A DNA stretch of 56,991 bases from Kordiimonadaceae bacterium (GTDB lineage Bacteria > Pseudomonadota > Alphaproteobacteria > Sphingomonadales > Kordiimonadaceae): NCBI GenBank assembly GCA_016765035.1, contig JAESQS010000163.1, forward strand, positions 1-56,991. Direction: 5' to 3'. The first letter of the stretch is position 1, and each line of letters begins with the position of its first letter. Shown here one piece after another: positions 26,001 through 38,000 of this stretch. The translations under genes and the position numbers were made by a program. A model generated the notes under the pieces. It did no database searches and was not told where the DNA came from. It saw only the letters and a program-made list of their open reading frames with translations.

Positions 26001-29000
26001 CCCTGAGTGGGCAAAAGCGCCTTTGGATGAACAAAATGGGGACCAGCAGAGCGGCCGCAACTATACAGCGCGCCATATTGTTCCTTGCGAATTTACGGTT
26101 CCGCAAACATACGGCGCACAGGTACATTCTGTTGATACTGGAAGCGGCGATATTGGTGCACGCTACGGTGTGATGGCGCAGTCGCTGCTTGCGTTGTTGC
26201 AGGGGCTTATGGGCAAGGCCAACCAGGGCAAAACGCTGATACAGCTGGTGGTGCCCTATTCAGGTAATGGCACTGATGAGCGCGAACTTTTTACGGGTTT
26301 GGTAGGCATGCTGGAAACAGCAAATGCTGAACACCCTACTATATTTGGGCAGGTTATCGAAGTGCCGGCGGATATTACGCCTGATAGGGTGGCATCCCTG
26401 CTGGCTGCTGAGGGGGGTTCTAACCATAAGCGAGTCCGTTACTATCAGGGGTACCGCTATATATATAAGTGGCAGGATACAGCACCAGTTAGCTCCCCCC
26501 ACCAGCCCCTCTCCGATCAGGCCGTTGGTAAGGTCAGCCTGATTACCGGCGGTTTGGGTGGTTTGGGCCGCCTTGTCGCTACAGATATTGCCGCAGGCCA
26601 AAAGGATGCTGTGCTTATTTTGGCTGGCAGATCCCCACTGGATGAGGAACATACAGCCTTTATGGAAGGTTTTCGCCGCTTGGGTGCAACCGTTCAATAT
26701 ATTCAGGTGGATGTAGCCGATAAGGCTGCTGTTGCACATATGGTTGGCCAAATCCAAATGCAGCACGGCAGTTTAAATAATGTGTTCCACTGTGCGGGTT
26801 GCTTGCGTGACGGGTATATTCAGCACAAGAATAAAACAGACCTGCTTGCTGTGATGGCACCAAAAGTATCGGGGGCTTTGGCGTTACAAGAGGCTTGCCG
26901 CACGGTAAATCTGGACGCTTTTGTTTTATTCTCGTCTTTGGCGGGGGTAACTGGGAACGAGGGGCAGGCAGACTATGCAGCCGCAAATGGATTTTTGGAT
27001 GCATTGGCCGAAGGAAGCGGCGGAAAAATAACGTCTATCAACTGGCCGTTATGGCGGTATGGTGGCATGCAGGTTGATAAAGCCGTTGAAGAAATGCTGC
27101 ATCAGCAGATGGGTCAAAGGCCACTGGAAACAGCGGAGGGCCTAGCGGCACTATCTTATATCTTAAAGGCTGATTTGGTCCGGGTTGCGGTGGTGGCTGG
27201 CGCAACGGCGCGCATTCGTGAGTATTTCGCTGACCGTGCTCAATTTGCGCATACTGTGGCCAATGCACCTCAAAATGCCGAGAACACGCAGGTAATAAAC
27301 CCTGAGGGCGTGGGCGAGAAGCAGTTGAGGGCAAGTATTCTTATGGCCCTTGGTAAACTGTTTGCGAAAGCCAGTGGGTTTGCAGCCAACGATATCGATA
27401 CTGGCACGTTGTTAGAAGAATACGGCATCGATTCTTTGATGATTACGCGTTTGAATGGGGCGCTGGATAAGGTTTTTGGGGCGCTACCTAAAACGCTTTT
27501 TTTCCAGTACCGTACATTGCAAGAGATTGCGGATTATCTGTTGCGCGAACAGCGCCAAAGTTGCCAGAATTGGATAGGCCATGCCGCTCATCAGCCCAAG
27601 AATACGCCTGCACCATCAAAAGATGGCGACCAAAAAACAATCTTACAACCAGCGAGGCATTATTCAACCGGGGTTGAGCCTGTTGCTATCGTTGGTCTCA
27701 ATGGCCAGTACCCGGGCGGCGATGATCTTGATGATTTATGGGCAACGTTAAGTTCTGATATTGATGTGATCGGTGAAATCCCGGAAGGGCGCTGGCCTTT
27801 AGACGGGTTTTATCACGCGGAGCCAGACGCAGCCGTGCGACAAGGTATGAGCTATGCAAAATGGGGCGCCTTCCTGAAAGGGTTTGCCGATTTTGACCCG
27901 TTATTTTTCAAAATATCGCCGCGTGATGCCGCCGCAATGGACCCACAGGAACGCTTATTTCTGATGAGCGCATGGGGGGCTTGCGAGGATGCTGGTTACA
28001 GCCCAGAACGCTTGCGGAAGCTTACAAGTGGGCAAGTTGGTGTTTTTGCTGGGGTGACAAAAACCGGCTTTGCCCTGCACGGCCCGTTTGAAAGCAACGA
28101 AGGGGCTATGGTGCGTCCAGCAACATCTTTTGCCAGTGTTGCGAATAGGGTTTCGCATGCGCTTGATATTTCTGGCCCCAGCATGCCAGTTGACACCATG
28201 TGCTCGTCATCCTTAACAGCCATCCACGAAGCTTGCGCTTATGTTCGGTCTCATGACGGTGCTATGGCTTTGGCGGGTGGGGTAAATCTGTATCTGCATC
28301 CTTCAAACTTTGTCGAATTATGTGCGGCTGGAATGCTTAGCATCGATGGGCGCTGCAAAAGCTTTGGCGAGGGCGCAAATGGATTTGTGCCCGGAGAGGG
28401 CGTTGGATGTGTGCTTTTGAAACCCCTGTCACGTGCGGTGGCAGACGGTGATAATATTCACGCTGTTATTCGCGGCAGTGCTGTAAACCACGGCGGGCGT
28501 AATCATGGCTATACTGTTCCTAATCCGGCAGCGCAAAGCGATGTTATTCGCTCAGCAATGCAGCAAGCTGGTGTTACAGCCGATGAGGTGGGTTATATCG
28601 AAGCCCACGGGACCGGGACTGCACTGGGGGACCCAATTGAAGTGGAAGGGCTGACACAGGCCTTTCGGGTAGATACCGACGATACCGGCTATTGTGCGCT
28701 CGGGTCTGTTAAATCAGTAATGGGGCATCTTGAGGCGGCGGCGGGCATTGCCGGACTGACCAAAATTGTCTTGCAAATGAAACATGGTGCATTGGCACCA
28801 ACCCGCCATGCTGCCACTATCAACCCCAACATAGATTTTACAGCCACGCCATTTGTGTTGCAGCGCAGGGGCGCATTGTGGCCCGCTTCAAAACCACATA
28901 TTGCCGGTCTTTCGTCCTTTGGGGCGGGGGGCGCGAATGCTCATATGATTATTGAGGCTTGGCCCAGCCCTGACGAGAATACACAGCCGGTATCATCTGG

Positions 29001-32000
29001 GGGTGATACACACGCGGTGATCTTGTCAGCCCGGTCCCCAGAACAGTTGCACCTTCAAGCGGCGCGCCTTATGGCCTTTTTGGAAAAACATCAGGGGACG
29101 GGCAGTGTGCCTCAAAGCGGTCGCGTCTCACAGGCCGTCTTAATTGAACAGTTAGCAATGTTGTTGGATGTTGGCGTTGACGATATTGAGCCAGACGATT
29201 CATTCGATGTTTTGGGCATGGAACCAAGACACTGGATGGCGTTAGAGCGCTGGCTAACGGATGAGTATAACATCAGGTTGGACATTGCTGATATTGGCCG
29301 CTTCGCTACCCCTCTTGAACTGGACGAGTTGCTTACGGGCGCTAATGGAGTAAAGCCAGATACTTCTACCATTGATCTTGGTGATATCGCCTACACGCTG
29401 CAAGTAGGGAGGGCGGCGATGCCGTGCCGTCTAAGTCTTGCGGTCAAAGATACAACTGCATTGCTTGACGGATTACGGCACTGGCTGGCGGGCCATGACG
29501 ATTACCCGGGGCTTTATGTCGATCAAGGGCAAGACCAAGCTGGTGCAGTAAAAAAGCTGATCGGTGATGATATACTGGAAGAGGTTGTTGCGCGCCACTG
29601 GCATCAGGGGCGTGTTGATACGGTTGCGCAATTATGGGCTGTAGGTATTGAGGTTGATTGGCCAACATTACGGGCAGGGTCTTCTCAGAGCATTATACCC
29701 TTGCCAACCTATCCTTTTGCCCGCGAACAATATTGGATACCCAGCCGGCAGGCAGACCAATCTTTCGCTGGTGTAATAGCAGAAATAGACAAACATCAAG
29801 GTGCCCCAGTTTTGCTTGAAGCAACTGAGCGTCTTGAAAGCCGTTTGGCGGTCCTGTTGAAAGCCATTCTGGAAAGTGTTGCTACACCAGATATTACTAA
29901 GAAATATCAGCCATGGCACACGGCAGCCCTAGAGGCGCTCATGGAATGTGATAATACGCCGGATGTAACCCTCGATCAGGCTTGGGATACATGGCGCGCA
30001 GAGGCCGTTCTTTTAGACACAAATATGGCACAAACGGCCTTGGCTGAGACAGCCTTGCTGTCCCTGCCAGAGGTTCTAATGGGGACAAGAAAAGCAACTG
30101 ATGTGTTGTTCCCGGGCGGGTCGTTAGAACAAGTTGAAGCCGTTTATAAGGAAAACCCAATAGCGGGTAGATTTAGCCAAACTTTGGCTCAGGCTGCGGC
30201 TGCCTTTGTTCAGGAAAAAGCCCGGCAGGCACCGGGTAAGGCTATTCGGATACTGGAAATTGGCGCAGGCACTGGAGGGACTAGCGAAAAGGTTTTCCGT
30301 GCCCTTCATCCGTACAAGGATGGTGTAACTGAATATTGTTATAGTGATATTTCGCGGGCGTTTTTAATTCATGCTGAACGCGAATATGCCGCTGAGGTTC
30401 CCTACTTGAGCACTGCTATTTTTGACGTGGAAAAACCACTGCTGGAGCAGGATATTGAAGCGGGCAGTTATGATTTAATTATTGCCGCCAACGTATTACA
30501 CGCAACCGCAGACATACAGCAAACACTGTCAACAGTAGGCAAGCTACTGCGCGCTGGGGGCTTGCTGCTAATCAATGAAACCAGCCAGGCAACGTTGTTT
30601 ACGCATATTACATTTGGGTTGCTGGATGGCTGGTGGCGGTTCACTGACCCGGAACGGCGTATTGCGGGAACCCCGTCGTTAACAGGGGACCGCTGGCAAC
30701 AGGAATTTTCACAATTAGGGCTGAAGAATATTGCAGTCTCCTCAGTCGAGGAAAAACTGTTGGGGCAACAAATTCTTGCGGCACAAGCGCCCATGCTAAA
30801 AGCCGATGACCAGCGCCGTGTGGCAAAGGCTGCACCCGCCCATTTATCTGCTACAAGCGCCCATGTGCCAGCAATGTCCACGCCGGACAATAGCGAAACA
30901 GTCAGTGGAAGCATTGCGGGAAACCCTGACCATAATCTCCGTGATATCATTATGGGTCATCTGGCCACCACCTTGAATATGCCGGTTGCCAAAATTGGTG
31001 TTGATCAGGCATTTTCTGATCTTGGCATGGATTCTATTTTGGGTGCGGACTGGGTGCGCCGGTTGCGTAACAGTTTGAATATTGAACTGGAACAAACCGA
31101 ATTATATGATTTTTCTAATGTGGTTCAGCTTGAAAAATATATATCGGAAACTTGGCCGAATATCCTGACTGATTTGGATCAAAAGGCCCCTCGTCAGGTA
31201 CCTGAGGCAGACCAAACAGTTCAGCAACATCACACGCCTCTTGAAAACCATACTACCACAATAAAGCATGGCACGACTAATCGGGGACCTGTGGCCATTG
31301 TTGGGATGAGTGGGCAATTTGCAGGCTCTGATACGATTGAAGATTTGTGGGAGCATCTTATTGCTGGGGACGATCTGGTGGAACCCGTAACCCGGTTTGA
31401 TCATACCCAATATTATGCTGATACCGAAGCTGGCAGCTATGGTGATAGGGGTAGCTTCTTGAAGGGTGTTGACCAATTTGATCCTGTCTTTTTTGGCATA
31501 TCGGGTTTGGAAGCAACCTATATGGACCCCCAGCAAAGGCTGTTCCTGCAGGAATGCTGGAAAGCTTTAGAGCACGCAGGTCACGGCGGGGACGATATGA
31601 CCGGGCGGCGCTGCGGGGTGTTTGTTGGCTGTAGCCACGGTGATTATCAGCAATTATTTACCGAGGAACCGCCCGGCCAAGCTTTTTGGGGGAATACTAG
31701 TTCCTTAATTCCGGCGCGGATATCTTATTGTCTTGATTTAAAAGGGCCTGCTGTGGCGGTGGATACCGCTTGTTCCAGCTCGTTAGTTGCGGTTCATATG
31801 GCCTGTCAAAGCTTGTGGAGCGGGGACTCTGAAATGGCTTTGGCTGGCGGCGTGTTTGTCCAATCTGGGTCACGCTTTTTCCGGTCTGCAAATCAGGCGA
31901 AGATGTTGTCCCCTAGCGGCAGGTGTGCGGCCTTCGGCGCTGGCGCTGACGGCATTGTGCCGGGGGAAGCCGTTGCAGCCTTGCTACTAAGGCCACTTTC

Positions 32001-35000
32001 ACAAGCGCTTGCAGACGGCGATACCATCCACGGTGTGATTATCGGTAGCGGTATTAATCAAGATGGGGCCACCAACGGTATTACGGCCCCTAGCGCCAAA
32101 TCACAGGAAAATATGATCCGGCAGGTCCAATCTGATTTTGGCATTGATGCGGACACTATTGGCATGATCGAGGCACACGGCACTGGTACGCCGCTGGGTG
32201 ATCCGATTGAATATACAGCATTAAGCCGTATTTTTGAGCCGACTGCGGACAGTGAACCGTCAATTTTCTTAGGCTCGATAAAGTCTAACATTGGTCATGC
32301 TACAACCGCTGCCGGGATTAGTGGATTGATGCGGGCGCTGTTGAGCTTGAAGCATAAAAAGATACCACCTTCATTGCATGCAACGGTTAAAAACCCGGCT
32401 ATTCCAATTGATAAAGGCCCCTTCCTGATAAACAATGATGTTATGCCTTGGCAGTCTAAAGATGGGCAGCTGCGCCGCGCTGGGATCAATGCGTTTGGGT
32501 TTAGTGGCACCAATGCCCATGTAGTTATCGAGGAAGCCCCTAAGCAAATAGAAAGCACAAATACAGCGCCTGCTTATTTGTTTGTCCTATCCGCACGCAA
32601 CGGGGATCAGTTACGCAGTCAGGCTGAGCGGATGTTGGGCCACCTTGAGGCAGATAGCTTCGAGCATTTAGGTCAAACCGCGCAAGATGTTGCCTTTACT
32701 CTAATGATGGGCCGTCGGCATTTCCACCATCGCTTGTCTGTGGTGGCGGATACTACGGATGATTTTGCTGAAAAATTGCATGCATGGTTGGCAGGTCAAG
32801 ATCAACCGGATGTAACTCTGAACGAAGTTGACCTTAAAGAATACCGTGCGGATAAGTCGGCGATAGACCAGGCCAATGCCCTGCTGAATATTGTGTCTGG
32901 GGACCAGTTCCCAGAAGATGAGCCAGAGTATGCGCGTTATTGCAATGCCTTGCGGCTTGCGGCAAATCTTTTTGCCAAAGGGCATAAAATATCTTTTGAG
33001 AAGCTGTTTTCAGCCTCCTGCAAGCGTGTGCCGTTACCAACATATCCCTTTTCGAATAAAAGCTATTGGGTGGGCGATGCACCGCATAAACCATCGGCTC
33101 AATCACAGCATTCAGTACCTATCAGTATTGAACCAAAGCCAGTGGTTGATGCGAAAAAACCTGCCCTACCTGAGAAAAACCCTCATGTGGATGGAGGCAT
33201 TAGCCTTGCTAGTGCTGCGGCATATGCTCTGGCGGCGCCCACCCTACAAGCTGCCCCCAAGATCCTTCTACGCCCTTTAGGCAACACTGGCACTTATCAC
33301 ACAGATGAAGCCGTAGAAGCTGCCGTATCAGAACAGACAAAAGACGCTGTGCGCATTCTCCGCTTGGATGCGCCTTTTCAACAATCGGCCAATGCGCTGC
33401 GCAAGGCTTTGGCTTTGGCCGAGCAGGATGAGCATGTAAATACTGTGCTTATCACCGGCGGTGAAAACTGGAACAGCGGCGCGCTGGATATGCTTGAAGC
33501 CGATACTCTTACGGCCGCATGGCAGTGCACTTTGCCTGTGGTGGCTGCAATTAACGCGTCGGCATCAGGCGGCGGGGTTGCTATGGCTCTGCTAGCTGAT
33601 TTTGTTGTCCTTGGGGAGGACATCCTGCTTGGGTGCGGTCCTGCGATCAATGAGGGCAATCAAGATAAATATCTGCGCCGTTTCGCTTCTGATGTTGTGC
33701 AAAAATTACTGCAGCCGGGCCAGTCTGTTCCTGTAAGTGATCTAACAGCAGAAGATAGTTGCCTTAGGTTTGCCGCTGCACCACAGGTGGAAACACTAGC
33801 GACGGAATTAGCTACTGACCTTGCCGCCGCGCCGCGCACATCCCTTCGGATTTTAAAGCAACATATGCGCAATACTTTGCCTGCTTTCACGTATGAGGAA
33901 ACATGCCAGAATGCGGCGAATTTATTGGCATTGATAACATCAGCAAGCCCCAAGCAAGGCGCAAGCAGTGACACGCCTATTCCGCTGAAGACAAATGTGG
34001 TGACATTATCGCACATGGATGATGGCGTGCTGGTGTTGCAGCTGGTTGAAAAGGAGGCCTGTAACAGCTTTACGCCAGCCTTGATGGATGGTCTTGAAGA
34101 AGCCTTCGGCGCTATCGCACTGCAGCAGACTGCAAAAGTGGTCGTTATGACCGGGTATGATAGCTATTTTGCGTGTGGCGGCACCGCCGACGGATTGTCG
34201 AAATTGCAAGCGGGGGCCACACGGTTTACTGACCGCCAAATATATAATCTGCCGATAACATGTGAGCTGCCTGTTATTGCCGCGATGCAAGGCCATGCCA
34301 TTGGTGCAGGCTGGTCACTAGGTATGTTCTGCGATATGGCGCTGTTTGCCGCTGAAGGGGTCTATCACAGCAATTACATGTGGTATGGGTTTACCCCCGG
34401 GGCAGGCGCTACCCTTATTTTCCCGTACAAGCTTGGGGATGATCTGGGCCGAGAAATACTGTTCAGTGCAAAAGAATACCGGGGGATTGATCTTGCCCAG
34501 CGGTCACCAAGATTACAGGTGTTACCAGCGAAAGAAGTGCTAAGTGAAGCGCTTCATCTGGCCCACGCCTTAGCCACTCATTCACGCAAGGATTTGGTGG
34601 CAGCCAAAGCGGCGTTAGCCAAACCGGTGCTGGCGCACCTAGAGCGTGTGCTTGGCCAGGAACTGGCGATGCATGAAAAAACTTTCATAGGCAACCAGCG
34701 TGTGCAAGCACGTATTGCTGAAAAATTCGCGGTTGTGTCTGATGAGGCTGTAAATGAGGATGTGTCTGTCGGCACGCATGTATCCCCCAAGCGTGAAGGT
34801 GCCAGCAGTATAGTTGATATGCGCACTCAGGTCGTCGCAACTCTAGCCGAAGAATTAATGATTTCCCCCGACGAAATCCGGGATGATATGAGCTTTTTGG
34901 ATTTGGGGCTGGATAGTATCCTAGCTGTAACATGGGTGCGACGCCTCAATGCTTTGTTTGATGCTGATTTTAGTGCAACGCTGGTTTATTCCTGCCCAAC

Positions 35001-38000
35001 TGTGGGGGCGATCGTTACGCATATAACTGAATTTCATCCGGATATGGAAACGCCGGGTGCAGGACCAGAAGCGCCTGTTGCTGCAGATGACGCCACTCAA
35101 CAAAAGGCTGCGGCTATTAGGGCGGGAGAGGGTGAGAAAACAGGCGCTGGGAATAGCACATCTGAAATGAGAGAGCAGATCGTCGCCACCTTGGCAGAGG
35201 AACTTATGATCCCTGTGGATGAAATCCGGGACGATATGAGCTTCTTGGATTTGGGTTTGGATAGCATTCTGGCCGTTACTTGGGTTAGGCACCTTAACAT
35301 ACTATTCAGTATTGAGCTGCCAGCCACTGCCGTTTATGCACAACCAAGCGTTGGTATGATGGTGGCCTATATAGTGAATTTATTGCCAGAGAGACAGGTG
35401 CGACAAGCAGGGTCAATATCACAATCTAACCCAGTGACGACTGTGGCAAACATCGCGCCGCCGCCTGAGGTCACAGAGCAGGGTGGAAATACATCGGATG
35501 CGGTGGTGATCATCGGGGCATCGGGCAGTTTTCCAAAGGCGAAGGATCTTGCCGAGTTTTGGTCCAATATCAGCGCAGGATTAGACTGTATTGAGGAAGT
35601 GCCCGAAGACCGCTGGGATGTGAAACGGTTTTATCACCCCGACCAACAAAATCCCGGCACTTCTTACTGCAAATGGATGGGGCGGATCGACAATGTAGAC
35701 CAGTTTGATCCGGCTTTTTTCAATATTACGCCAAGGGAAGCTGAACTGATGGACCCGCAGCAGCGGCTGTTTCTTCAGCATGCATGGCACGCGATAGAAA
35801 ATGCAGCGATTGATCCTCTCTCGCTCGCGGGGGAGAAATGTGGGGTTTATGCGGCTTCTGGTGCCAGTGGCTACAGTGATCTTATTACAGAACGAAACGC
35901 TTATAGCCTTTCTGGAAATTCGGGGTCAATTTTGGCCGCACGGATTTCGTATTTTCTGGATTTACGTGGCCCGAGCCTTTCGATTGATACGGCCTGTTCT
36001 AGCTCGCTGGTGGCCATTGCCGAGGCTTGTGATAATTTACTGGTCAAGCGGTGCGACATGGCCTTGGCTGGCGGTGTCAGCGTGATGATTGGCCCTGAAA
36101 TGTTCATTGATACCAGCAAGGTAAGCATGCTATCGAAAACAGGGCGCTGTTATGCGTTCGATCAACGTGCCAATGGGTTTGTCCCCGGTGAAGGAATAGG
36201 CATTGTTGTACTGAAACGGCTGGAGGATGCCTTGCGCGATGGGGACCCAATTCGGGCCGTGATCCGTGGGTGGGGTGTTAATCAGGATGGGCGCACAAAT
36301 GGCATTACCGCACCCAATCCGCAGGCACAAACAAGTTTGATGCGGGACGTTTATCAGCGCTTTGATATTGATCCGGCCACGATAGATCTGGTGGAATGCC
36401 ACGGAACAGGCACCCCCCTTGGCGACCCTATTGAGATTGAAGGCCTAACAGGCGCCTTTAAAGGCGTGAAGCGCCGTAGCGACCCTTGTGCGCTGGGGTC
36501 AGTGAAAAGTAATGTTGGGCATTTGTTGGCCGCTGCTGGTGTGGCAGGCGTTTTAAAATCAGTGCTGGCGTTAGAACATAAACAAAAACCACCATCAGTA
36601 CATTTTGAAAACTGTAACGCGCATATCTCGTTTGATGAAACGCCGTTTGTGGTCAATACATCGCTTCAGGAATGGGAAGCACCAAAAGGGTATGCCCGCC
36701 GGGTGGCCGTTAGCGCTTTTGGCTTTAGCGGTACAAATGCGCATTTGGTTTTGGAAGAACCGGCAATCCCTGCTGCCGAAGCACCATCTGATGGCCCTTG
36801 GTTGTTTACCTTATCGGCTAAAAATGCAGAACGCCTATCGGCTTATACGGCGCGGATGGAAGCCTTTGTTTCAAATCAAACGGAACTGGATTTGGCGGCA
36901 CTTGCTTATAGCTTGCAAATAGGGCGCTGTGATTTTATTCACCGTTTGGCGTTTGTTTATTCAAGCCGGAAAGACTTGCTACAAAGCCTCAGTACAGTTC
37001 GGTTAGCTGAGGGCAAATCGGACATCTATATTTCTGGTTCCCGCCCTGAAAACACTAGCCCCTTTGACGGGGACGAAGACATGGAAGCTTTGGTGGAGCG
37101 GTGGTTGAAATCTGGCCAGCGGGCCAAATTAAACAATCTGGCTAAAATGTGGGTTGGGGGTATGGATGTCGATTGGAAAATGGCACCGATTGCCAAGCGT
37201 ATTCCTGTGCCGGGGTATCCCTTTGCGGAAGGTCGCTACTGGGTGGCTGCGGATAACAGCGAACAATTTAGTATAGCAGAGAAAGCCATTCAGTCGCATC
37301 AAGCTGGACAGCCTACGCAGCCAGAAAATAGCGACGGAATGCTTGCTGAGGCTGTCCGTGTGCCGGTCTTTTTAAATGGGCATGCAGGGGCGGTCCCCAA
37401 AGCCACCACTAATGGAAGTGCTTATTTGCCGGGTTTGCTGTTGTCTGAATTGGCGCGGGAAGCTTTGGAGCAAGCGAGAGAGCAACCCGTCCACGGCTTA
37501 AAGCATATGCTTTGGGGTGCGCCCGTTCCGCTTGATGATGTTGGTCAGGGGCTGGACATCCTTATTTCAAATGATGAGGAAGGCCAATTCTACCGGGTTG
37601 AGGCAGCGGGATCAGAGGACTGTGAAGGCACGCTGTTTCATCTGGCTGAGCAAATTTCTGAGGGTGAGCAGACATTTAGGCCCGAGGATGTCAGGCCTGA
37701 AACATTCCACTCTGGCAGGGATGCAAGCGCCGCCTTTACCGCCTTCACATGCTCTGATGATGTGGAAAATCAGGGTATTAAGGTGCGGAAAACCTTTATG
37801 GATGAGGATGTTCTGACAGCTCAGTTAGAGCGAGTTTCTGGGCCACCAGGCCCGGCAAACAGCGGCGTGTTTGATGTGCACTATCTTTCCGTGGTGGGGC
37901 TTATGGCGGCCTTTAGGCAAAGCTCACAAAATGGCAACAGCGCAGAAGCGCAGCCAGTACTGTTACCTTCTGCACTTGAAAGTATGGTGAGCTATGGAGC

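Noticed and set aside
26260-26766. 168-codon antisense frame within PKS module 3
   Set aside because: Opposite-strand shadow of the KR region, with no RBS and no family features.
34816-35395. Assembly artefact producing the twin ACPs
   Set aside because: The copies differ at many third codon positions and in flanking residues, so they are genuine.
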